A stretch of 64,000 nucleotides of DNA, from the NCBI GenBank assembly GCA_904063045.1, contig CAJFCJ010000006.1, positions 186,001-250,000 on the forward strand. The letters are read 5' to 3'. Shown one piece after another: positions 50,288-64,000 of this stretch (its first letter is position 1; each line of letters starts with the position of its first letter). The notes beneath the pieces are model-generated. The model saw nothing but the letters and a program-made list of their open reading frames with translations, was not told where the DNA came from and made no database searches. The DNA comes from Dimorphilus gyrociliatus. Its lineage: Eukaryota; Annelida; Polychaeta; Dinophilidae. A program made the translations under genes and the position numbers.

Positions 50288-53200
50288 TTATTTGTAAATA
50301 TCTTCCACCAATTTTCCTATTGAAATACTCTACTAGGTATAAGCATTTGAATATGACAACAATTTCAATTACTTGACGATTTATAAAATCTTCAGCCGAC
50401 TCATCATCTTCTGATATATCCATATCTGTTATGTCATAATTTTCCTCTCCCTGTTTAAATTTGGTCGCCTGAAATTTCTTCCAGACGTTTCTAGCTGCCT
50501 CGTTTTCTTCTTTATTCTCATAATTTTTTTGTTTTGCTTTCAACTCAACCCAATCATTTGATGTACCTTGGGATATTTCATCTGAAGAAACGGGTAATTC
50601 AATAGATAATCGAGGACTATCATCATCGCTGGACTCTTGACTATTTCCCAACCAATCTCCATTATGAGAATTCAAGAAATTTTTCACTGGCTTAGCATTT
50701 TCATGTAACGTATTGCATACGTCATTAGTATCTTGACTTTTGATCACTTGAAAGCCAAACAAATGATTGTCTGGATTTTTCGAACGTAGGCTTTGTTTGA
50801 ACTTTTCTATTGTGTTCGACTTGTTGGATTTGCTTTCGGACATTTTTTCGGAGTCAGCTTCAGGTAGCTCATCTCGTTTTCCTAACAACTCCTGAGCTAA
50901 AGTTCTCTGAGCTTGTAAAACTTTCATTTTATTTTGGTTATCGGCACATTCTTCTTTCTCATCTTTGTTATCATTGGAAAATTTACTACTTTCTATGTGT
51001 GAATAACGAGTAGGTGGTTGTATTTTCGGTTGCCCCAAACCGCTAACGTTGTTTACATCAAGCCAGTCAAAAGCTTCGATTGTAGTATCATTATCAATCT
51101 CAACTGTTTGAGGTTTTAAAACATCCGGTTCGGGTAGCTTTTTATTTTTATCACCTTCGCCGAATAGAACATATTTATAAAAAATTTGAATGGTATCATT
51201 TTGACGAACAAGAATAGGTTGAACCATTAAATTTCCATTTTCATGCGAATCTTCTAATACAATTTCATTTGATTTTTCGATGTCTCTAATTTCTGGCTTT
51301 TTCTCACAATCGTTTTTAAGAGAAAGACTTCCAGACAGCTTTCTCTGTTTGTCCACCTGATTACTTTTCCAGTCGTTTTTTCTCTTTGGTCTGCTTATAT
51401 CGTTTCTGTATGACTTGGATTTTGAGCTACGGGGGCTTCGACTAGAATGACGTCTTGGCGAACTAGAGTATTTGTCACGATGATATCTTCTATACTTATC
51501 TTCATAGTAAGATCTTCTTTTACCCAATTGATTAAATCGGTTTTTATCGAAGTAATATTGTGAATGATAAGTTTTTTCATCTCTACGACTGCTGTAATCA
51601 CCATCCCTTCTACTTCTCCACGTTGAAGTTGACAATTTCTTTCCGTTATCAGTTGATCTGTACCCTCTTTCTTTCATATTTTCTTGTGTATCCATTTCTG
51701 AAATAATCTTGTTAGTTGAATCTGTATAATTAATATGCCTGTTGCTCATTGCTTGATCGTGATCTAGGTTTTGAAAGTCTTTATTTTCTGCTTGACAATT
51801 GGTACTTTCGTTTTTTTCTTTATTTGACTCAATGAATCTCCTAATCCGAGGATCTCGAGGGAGATTGCTTGAAAATTGTTGATGGTCAGCCTGAATTTTA
51901 AAAGCCAATAATTGCCAAAAATAAGAAGGTATTCCCAAATTACTAACTTCGTTTAAAGTATCCTCCCAAAGAGAAGCAGACTCTACATCATTGCTTAAAG
52001 AATTCTGATTTTGCAAAGTCAGCTTGACAACATACAGAGGCAAAATTTGACGGGGCCAGTCACACGGAATGACGTCAGTCGATTCCTTTAAATCGTAAAC
52101 ATAAACTAATGAGTTTACGATGTCTTTTTGTTCTGTTTTTTTCAAACACAACGAATCAAACTTCGTCGACAACTCTTGTTTTGATTCGTCTAAATCTTCA
52201 ACGTATCGCCTCTTTCCTGTAGCAATCTGCCGATAATATTTAGATAATAATTAAGCTTTGGAAAACATATTGTGCTTGTTAAAGTTGGAGAAATATCGCA
52301 AATAGACAGAAGGGAAGAAATTATGTCGAACAATAAAAGTAACAAAACGAAAGCTAAAATAAAATAGAATCAGTAAAAGCATAGTCTAAAACTGATACAA
52401 TTCCTTTCTGACCTATTTTTGAACCTTAAATCAGCTCGCCCTTTTTATATTAGAAATTGTAGCAGAAAAAAAATTATCTTTCTTCCTACTCTGATCTTTG
52501 AGACTTAAAACAGAAGAAATTTTTATCAGACAAATTTCAGCTTTGAATATAGTCCATGGTTTGTATATACAAACTTTGACGAACGCCAAGATATGCCCAC
52601 TAGACGTAAACTACATGTAGCACAATAGCTTGTGTTAACAGTTACACATTGGAAATATTACATAATCGTACTCAATGTGGAAAGTATCAAATGTTCACCA
52701 AAATTCTATGAATGCCTTGATCAAAAGATATTATAAATTTGAAAACATGTCTTTTCCTCAAAAGAATCTAGCTATAAAGACATTTTTAACCTATTCTATT
52801 TTGTATTTTGTTTAAAGAAACAGAGCCAATAGTCCTTTTCAGAGGTAATATATAACAAAGGTGGATAACAAAGATAGTAAAGTATGAATTTTGTAACAGA
52901 ATTTCGCTACATGTTGAATAAGCAATTAATTTTAAAATGGTTTCTAAAATTTCTAAAAAATAGAAAAGTTAATGATTGCTTCTCCCATTAAACAATTCAT
53001 TCTAAATTACTTAAACTCTCTTTTTGTCAATATAGTTAACAATATGTTCCAACACTATGCAATACCATTCCGTTTTGATTGAGCCCTCAAATACATCTTC
53101 TGTATGGTTTTCCTCAAAGTTTATGATCAAACTTTAAAAGATATTTACATACAGTATATGTCACTTAAAGAAAGATCATATTTTTTTAAATATAAAAGTC

Positions 53201-54027
53201 AAGCATAAGTGTCTCTACGATACTAACTTAACTATTTGCTAATATGAGTGTAATAGAAGAAACAGGATGTTTTACAGAATGCAACGAAATAGAATTATTT
53301 ACCTTGCATACCAATACATAACATTCACGGTTTGAGGTAGCTTTTAAAGCCGACTCTAAAGATCTTAACATCGAAATGCCGTTTTCCGCTTTGCCTGGAA
53401 AGAGAAACGAAACGTCGCAAAAATTTAACTGTCTAGTTATCATTTTCAAAAAACAAGATGTGCTGCTATGTTTTTTTTCTTATTGTCTTTTTTATGCTCT
53501 TTACGAATAAAAACAGAGAATAACAAAAACTACATATTTAAATATGAAAAATACCCAGTTTGTTGGCGAAACCACCCAGTTGTTTTTTAGAGTCTTGTAA
53601 CGATACACCCCAATAACAGATTGCTTCTACAAGAGGCTCTGAGTCAGAGAGGTAAAATGTTATTTCTTGATTAACTATTCCAAATAATTTTTTCAGTGAT
53701 TGAGACTTCTGCCTGCATTTAAAAAACTTGTCAGAACCTCCAGTTAAAATGAAAATATTTCACCTGAAACGCTGTTCTATTACAGCATTCTTGCTGGACT
53801 TTATATAATCAACATTCCATTTATTCTCTAACCAATTTTCAAATTCCTTGCTCTTAGAATCGTCTTCAGTTCTCACTATCATTTTCCATACTTTCAGCCA
53901 TTCACTATCACTTTTTTCCAAATTTCTCATTTGATTTATTTTATTGTATTCTTTGTATTAAAAGAAAAGTTAGCTCTGGAAAGTCATATTTAACATAGTT
54001 GTTACCTTTACTTTGGGTTTCCGTCAT
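50288..54027 (-). CDS. TASOR/TEX15-family (DUF3715 pseudo-PARP) protein
   Basis: The start at 54027 (MTETQSK) splices through small exons (53760-53950, 53590-53710, 53305-53400) and across an intron of about 1.1 kb to a long exon ending near 50390. The pseudo-PARP-like fold is suggested by EAICYWGVSLQDSKKQLGGF, KAENGISMLRSLESALKATS and CYVLVCKIATGKRRYVE. LVYVYDLKESTDVIPCDWPR and QILPLYVVKLT then correspond to the TASOR strand region that ends in RPRQ.LPYAVV. The rest is hydrophilic: LPRDPRIRR, an RS/RY-rich stretch (RDKYSSSPRRHSSRSPRS) and acidic motifs. The final exon SISIGKLVEDIYK fits after INRQ with a GTAATT donor, stop 50288; without that splice, translation stops at 50244. About 830 aa, shorter than vertebrate TASOR. 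The family call rests on motif memory. Confidence 0.5.
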
Positions 54028-56253
54028 GTTGTTGTTTAGTTAAAGAATCTAAAACTTTTAAATTGTCTCATGTTAAGATTTCATCTCGTAATAAAACTAC
54101 GCTTTTACAAGACCCCGCAAGACCAGAAACGGAAATAACAAAGTAATATAGTGGGACAGTAATCATCTTCGCAACAATTATTAAAAATAGGTCTCAGAAC
54201 TGGGAACCCTATAGTTTGCCGCATGCTATGTAACAAACTATTCCAAAGGTCATTAATTTTACATTGAATGGCTTATTGAGAGTAGATAAGAAAAGTATTA
54301 CAATCAATATTGATAAATTTGTTAGTAAAACAGTTTGCATAAAAAAATAGAAAACTTTAACATTGATATTAGCGTGCTCTATTCCTCAGTGATATAGGAG
54401 CTGCAGTTACTTCTCTAACTGTTAGTACCATCCTGCTCATTTTCCCTATGTCCAACGCACAAGTAGAACAAAAATTCTTCCACAATACACAATATCTATC
54501 TTCACAGAAATATTAACCAAAGGAATCATATACCTAGTATTTGCCAATAGAGTATATTGAAAAAAAGTCGAAATGTAACAGCCAACTGAATAGTTACTAA
54601 GATGTAGCCATATAAACTGAACAGTTACTGCTACTGACTACGAGTTGCTTTATATAGGTTTGGATATAACAAAGAATAATTTATCTTCTTGTAACATATT
54701 TACTGCCTTTATATCTTATTTGGGCGCTTGAACAGCAAGGTATATTTCGCGGTGCACGTTCGCTAATGAGTATAGTATAGTTGTTCTTAGTTTGCAATGG
54801 ACATTGATGGCATATACCGGAAAATGGCAAAGTGCGTGAACACTATTGTTACAGGGAAGCTTAGTGTGTGCATTGAAGCTGACTTCATGTATCTATCTAT
54901 CCACACTCCAGGCGTAATAAGAATATGATGTTTACTCAGGAGACTTAAACACCAATAAATACCCTAATGGGCAATGTCTCAATGAGATATGGTACTAACA
55001 ACAAAGGACATCAAGCTACAGATGTGTGAACCGGGTGAGTATTCTTGCAGACTAATGAGTCTACTCAAGAGATCTGCATACCAATAAACACCTTAACGTA
55101 CAACTTGTTCAAACAAGACAAGCGTTCTTTTGATAACTAAAACATATATAAAGATGTAGGTATTCGTTGTCAGGGTAGTTGTAACTAGTGTCCTGATGTA
55201 CCGTTCACAACTTAGTAATATTCTTTTTGATGTTGTACTTATTGAATATACCTTATTTGGAGAATATCAGTGTTTCGTTTATACTCTTCGGCGAATATAC
55301 ACTATGTAGGGAAACTGTGGAAAAAGAGCCTAGTTCTACTTGAATAAGAACTCTAGAACGTTGGTAAACGAACGAGATGGATGATATTCTTATATCGTAA
55401 AAAGAAAAGATATCATAACCATTGCTGTTGATCCAGAACGGAGCTTACCCTTTGCGTTTCCTCACAAAACAAATATGGACTAGTATAAAACTACACTCAC
55501 GTATAAACATATGAGAGTCAAACTACGAACACGTGCACAATTAGAAGCAATTATAGTACGAATTACAAGTCTACAATTTTTGAAAGGTTAATGCCTAAAC
55601 TTTCTACATTGAATTTATAAACGCTGCATACCTTAACAGATCCAAAAGTATATAGCACGAGTTGCACAGTCAAATGTATGCTTGAGTATGAAGTATTTCG
55701 AGAGGCCATTAGTATGAAAGTACTCAAGCAGTAAGACTATGAAATATATTGAAAAAAAAACTGTACAGAGAGTATTGATACATTTTAGCAATTAATACCT
55801 ATTGTTCTCATAACAAATGGATTAATTACTAAAAAAATAATTGTACTTGGGGGTATTCGGAGAGGAGAATTTGTGATATCATTCCACATTGGATCCTCAA
55901 CTAAAATTATTTTTTCAATGGTCCAAAATACTTGTCCAAGTAAAATTGTTCATTCAGAAATAATGATATAGTAATATTTAGACTTTAGATATAAAATGAA
56001 CTTTGAAAGGCTTTTATTTTATAGGAATTGGAATTATGGAATTTTAGAAAGACTTTCAATTAGTAGAATTGGAATGACAGAACTTTCTATAATAGATAGT
56101 GTTATTATAGAATTGGTAAAAGAACAAAGAACTTTAAAAAAGATAGGTCCAAAATTATTTTTACTTACCACCAGATGTTGACAAGACAGGTGTGCTGTGT
56201 GGCAATACATGTTCACCATGTAGCCTTTGTTTAGGGATTATATTTTGGATATA
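54028..56253. other. Gene-free island with degenerate repeats
   Basis: No protein-like frame. Internal similarity is visible. The words around 54935-54975 (CACCAATAAATACCCTAATG) recur in diverged form at 55062-55103 (CACCAATAAACACC). The stretch 55808-55905 recurs at 58661-58757. It looks like old transposon sequence. Confidence 0.45.
55808..55905 (+). repeat. Diverged direct repeat, left copy
   Basis: Shares an ordered series of words with 58661-58757: CTCATAACAAA, TTACTAAAAAA, GTACTTGG/ATACTTGG, GGAATTTGTGATATCATTCC / GGATTTGTGATATTATTCC. Same orientation, about 2.85 kb apart, flanking the Tc1 element and a gag-like remnant. Confidence 0.5.
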
Positions 56254-56475
56254 CAGTCGCGATAATAAGTAATTATAACAAGAGCGAAAGTGTCTAAAAA
56301 TCTAAACATTTTGATTTACATATAAAGTGTATGGTTGTGAATATTTTTATCTGTAGGATAGATGACTTGCGAAACATCTAGCACAATTTCTGATGAAAAT
56401 CTATATTTGAAGCATTAGTTTTTCACTCTTTTTTACAATACTATGAATTTTGACCGCCATTAAGTAATTATAACA
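56254..56475 (+). repeat. Left TIR of the Tc1 element
   Basis: 222-nt inverted repeat partner of 57365-57586, with an outer and an inner copy of TAAGTAATTATAA. Confidence 0.9.
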
Positions 56476-56523
56476 CCGTCACTATGACCTCATAATTATG
56501 AGTAGTGTCATTGAAAAAAAAAA

Positions 56524-57315
56524 TTGGCCTACAAATATTGTTCCCTTCTCACTAGAGAGATTTCACGATCTAGTGTGAAAAAAATTCTTTGTAAATACAA
56601 GTTAAATGGGAGAATTTCAGCAAAAAAGCCAGCTCTAAATAAGAAGCAAATCAAAAAACGGATACAGTTTTGCAATCAAAAACTGAAATGGAGCTCAAAT
56701 ATGCAGAGAAAAGTAATATTCAGTGATGAGAGCAAGGTTGAACTCCATCCTCATCGAAGGGAATATGTCAGGAGGTCAGTTGGGACAAGAAATGATCCAA
56801 AGTACACAACTAAAGCTGTGAAGTTCGGTGGTGGTAATATTATGGTATTCGGTTATATAAAATATGGTGGAGAGAGAGGACTCTGCAAAGTCCCTCCTAG
56901 GATGAATACCAAAGGTTATATTGATATACTTTCAGAAAATGTATTACCTAACTATAAAAAGGGAGAAATTTTCCAACAAGATGGGGCGAGCTGCCTTACA
57001 GCAAAAACAACCATTGCATTTATAAAAAAAGAGATGAAATTGCTACAAAACTGGCCTGCAAATAGCCCAGATATTAATATTATTGAGCCCATTTGGGGTA
57101 TTTGCAAGAAAGAAACAATACTTAGGCAACCCAGAAATATAAAACAGCTGTGGGAAATTTTTGAGGAGGAATTCTTCAAAATTTCGAATTTTGAAATTCA
57201 AATATTGTATGCCTCCATTGAAAGAAGGTTGAACGCAATAAAAAAGGCAAGGGGTATATGCATACAAAATATTAAATACTATAATTTTGTCATATACAAC
57301 TGTATACCTATCTGA
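56524..57315 (+). pseudogene. Tc1 transposase, N-terminally truncated (DD34E core intact)
   Basis: The open frame carries the Tc1 catalytic core: VIFSDESKVEL (first Asp), FQQDGASCLTAKTT (second Asp) and WPANSPDINIIEPIW (Glu). There are 34 residues between the second Asp and the Glu, i.e. DD34E. Only the end of the DNA-binding region remains (RSSVKKILCKYKLNGRISAK); roughly the first 90-100 residues of a normal 340-residue transposase are missing. The frame opens without an ATG. The nearest upstream ATG (56499) is in another frame, just before an A-run at about 56513-56523. Presumably cannot bind its own ends, though the repeats could be mobilised in trans. Confidence 0.88.
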
Positions 57316-57364
57316 AAATGTATAAATAAAATAAAATGAGTACTTTTCATGGACTCGGTCAATT

Positions 57365-57586
57365 TGTTATAATTACTTAATGGCGGTCAAAATTCATAGT
57401 ATTGTAATAAAGAGTGAAAAACTGATGCTTAAAATATAGATATTCATCTGAAATTTCGCCTGATGTTTCACAAGTCATCTATCCTACAGAAAAAAATATT
57501 CACAACCATACACTTTATTTGTAAATCAAGATATTTGGATTTTTAGACATTTTTACTCTTCTTATAATTACTTAATATCGCGACTG
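57365..57586 (-). repeat. Right TIR of the Tc1 element
   Basis: Reverse complement of the left TIR, ending CGCGACTG. Confidence 0.9.
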
Positions 57587-57765
57587 CATAATGTATTGTT
57601 TTTATGTTTTGTGACATATGTAATCCTTTGACAAAATGAACCCAAGATTTGGAAAATGTATAAAAGGAAATATATTTCCAAAGCTTGTTAGTTTCTAATC
57701 ACCAAGTGTAGACTAAACTGCTCTTTTATATGATAATTAAGATATTAATAGATTGAGACATTTTA

Positions 57766-57987
57766 ATGATGAAACCTGTTCAAAGTTTTGTTAGAAGAAG
57801 TAAAGAACTTGTAGAAAAATTCCTACCATTCAAAACTACTGAAATGGCTTGTGTTACTGAAAGAGTTAGAGAACTTCAACTCATAAGTGTATTCAGGAAT
57901 GGTCTTAAAAAAGGAAAAATTGTAAACCATTTAGAAAAAGATGGAAAGATCAGCTCAGTGGATCAGTATATTAAACTGGTAAAATGA
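57766..57987 (+). pseudogene. Gag-like retroelement remnant (possible)
   Basis: A 73-codon frame (KPVQSFVRRSKELVEKFLP, then MACVTERVRELQLISVFRNG and LKKGKIVNHLEKDGKISSVD) continues past a TGA for about 60 codons in the same frame (AEIFFNNARNEDNKEFKQF...). The helical, charged, RELQL...F..GLK pattern resembles retrotransposon gag. There is no protease or RT nearby. Confidence 0.3.
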
Positions 57988-58660
57988 GCAGAAATATTTT
58001 TTAACAATGCAAGAAACGAAGATAATAAAGAATTCAAACAATTTAAAAGAAGACTTGGCAATAATCCAATTAATGCAAATCAGAATGAAAATGAAGAAAA
58101 AGGCACTATTAACAGACTAATACACGCCGAACCTGATGAATCTAACGAAAGGGAGACTTCTAAAGGAACAATGGCAATATATTGAGTAAAACTAGTTCTA
58201 AACACCTTAAGGCTGAACGAGTAATGCTAATGCTACGTTTTCTGGTTTTCCTTTTTATAACAATCTTCATCAGTTATTAAGGGATTGCTTATATCTGGCC
58301 CTTAGTAAAAGGTGTCAAGTGTAGGAAACATGAATTGTTTATAAGTTATTCACCCCTGATTTTTATTCATTTATTCAAGGAACTTAGGACAATCGGGCAA
58401 ACCCTGTAATTATTCTGGTTGAAAGTATTGGCAAATGAATACTCTTATTAAATAGGATTTTGACGAACCAACAACTCCTGTAACTCGTATGATTACAACA
58501 CAGCAAAGCAAAACTTCCGTAAATATTTTGGATGATAGCTATTGTTAATGATTTGTCCCTGACGAACATTAAATAGTGCTACTTGAATTTCGACGAATGA
58601 GTACATCACACAAACTGGATTTGACTGATCCGATTGCAATACAACAAAGTGCAAATATTA

Positions 58661-58757
58661 TCCTCATAACAAACGCATTACTTACTAAAAAACAAATATA
58701 CTTGGAAATGTTCTGAGTTGAGGATTTGTGATATTATTCCATATTAGATTGTCAGCT
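58661..58757 (+). repeat. Diverged direct repeat, right copy
   Basis: Partner of 55808-55905 (see that entry). Roughly 70% similar by eye over about 95 nt. Confidence 0.5.
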
Positions 58758-59363
58758 ACAATCATTTGCCAATGCCCCAACAATAAGTTCTTCAACGGTC
58801 AAATCCGTTTACAGTAAACATTGGTACACAAATACTTTTGACGCTTTGACGTTGAAATGCATAATTAACCCAGGTGTGCCGAGCTTCCCGTCATAAAAAA
58901 AAGTTCGTGACATTGGCAAATGTTAAATTTAGCATATATTTGCAGCGTTTTATGTTTAAAAATGGAGGATCAAGTAATTGCTGGATTTAAAAAAGTCTTT
59001 ATTTTTATTTTTTTGTCAGAATATACAATCTGATATCAAAGAGAGAGTCACATAAAACAAGTAATGCAACAATTTCAGATAAAAGTCTCATATAACAAAG
59101 ATTTTATAGGCATATACTATCTTTTCAAGTTTCTGCCGTTTAAAAGTACTTGACGATATATCCTAAAAAACGCTTGTTTTTGAAGAGGAGTATTGAATAA
59201 CGATAGAAATTCACTTTTTATTTAACTATTTATTACATACTTTACAAAAGAACAATCCTTTAAAATAAAAATTAACTAACACAACAAAAATACAATAAAA
59301 CATGATGGAAAAATACTAAACATAATTGCAAGTTCTCTCGCTTAGCACAAATTTGTTAAATAA

Positions 59364-64000
<4,637 letters not shown>

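Larger units (their letters stand above)
56254..57586 (+). mobile_element. Tc1/mariner-superfamily element with long IR/DR-type inverted repeats
   Basis: Terminal inverted repeats of 222 nt (56254-56475 and 57365-57586), about 90% identical by eye, begin CAGTCGCGATA. Each contains the 13-mer TAAGTAATTATAA twice (56266-56278, 56461-56473; reverse at 57367-57379, 57562-57574), the IR/DR layout known from Sleeping Beauty-type Tc1 elements. TA lies at the left border (56252-56253); the right border reads CA, then TA, so the target duplication is decayed. Total length 1333 bp. It encloses a 5'-truncated transposase. Confidence 0.92.
57587..59363. other. Repeat-rich gene-free stretch
   Basis: Continues the transposon island. 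It contains a gag-like open frame (57766-57987), the right copy of a diverged direct repeat (58661-58757) and the Mi-2 3' UTR at its end (minus-strand AATAAA near 59216-59231). No intact gene. Confidence 0.4.

Overview
This 64 kb window is animal nuclear DNA. It carries spliced genes with GT-AG introns, mostly about 50-100 nt long, in AT-rich sequence. Recognisable animal genes include an SGLT-type SLC5 carrier, NQO1, an anchored GH31 maltase, SNRPF, MRPL47, PHB2, SMG8, HCFC1, ALYREF, a mesothelin-type protein, a TASOR/TEX15-type protein and Mi-2/CHD4. Tiny introns, neighbouring genes only 80-350 bp apart and few transposons indicate an invertebrate with a compact genome. A small annelid or another lophotrochozoan would fit, but that placement is inference only.

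Layout. 1-1539 (-): secreted LDLa plus EB-like modular protein, cut by the left edge. 2974-5225 (+): SLC5 transporter. 6503-7510 (+): NQO1-like. 8692-8997 (+): small orphan. 9604-13457 (-): trefoil + GH31 alpha-glucosidase. 14912-15555 (+): Shisa-like membrane protein. 15907-16387 (+) SNRPF, tail to tail with a TOM6-like gene 16488-16728 (-). 17074-19071 (+): intronless ankyrin protein preceded by a 45-codon upstream ORF. 19851-20246 (-): small secreted Cys-rich protein. 20419-21465 (-) MRPL47, head to head with PHB2 21667-23225 (+); the long last PHB2 intron holds a candidate H/ACA RNA. 23623-24658 (+): PSMG1-like. 24749-26555 (-) LACT-type serine hydrolase, head to head with SMG8 26642-30920 (+). 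31002-32529 (-): MAM + fibrinogen-C secreted lectin. 33104-38169 (-): HCFC1. 40420-41665 (+): ALYREF. 41899-46672 (-): mesothelin/stereocilin-like GPI protein. 48252-49915 (-): coiled-coil orphan. 50288-54027 (-): TASOR/TEX15-type protein. 54028-59363: transposon-derived island with a Tc1 element (56254-57586). 59364-64000 (-): Mi-2/CHD4, cut by the right edge.

The genes do not form one pathway. Many are housekeeping or nuclear genes (splicing, mRNA export, NMD, mitochondrial translation, chromatin), interspersed with secreted or surface genes (LDLa/EB, SLC5, GH31, FReD, mesothelin-like). Shared architecture includes head-to-head pairs with short intervening promoters and TISU/YY1-like AAxATGGC motifs lying on the start codons of several housekeeping genes. 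A palindrome, TATACWGTATA, recurs in non-coding DNA.

The most interesting observations are: two closely spaced Taspase1-like sites in HCF; a candidate H/ACA (possibly composite scaRNA) in PHB2; a furin-type site between two halves of a mesothelin-like precursor; a TASOR-type gene beside a transposon island; and in-frame Ala-rich tail exons in Mi-2. All calls come from reading the sequence. No database search or expression evidence was available.
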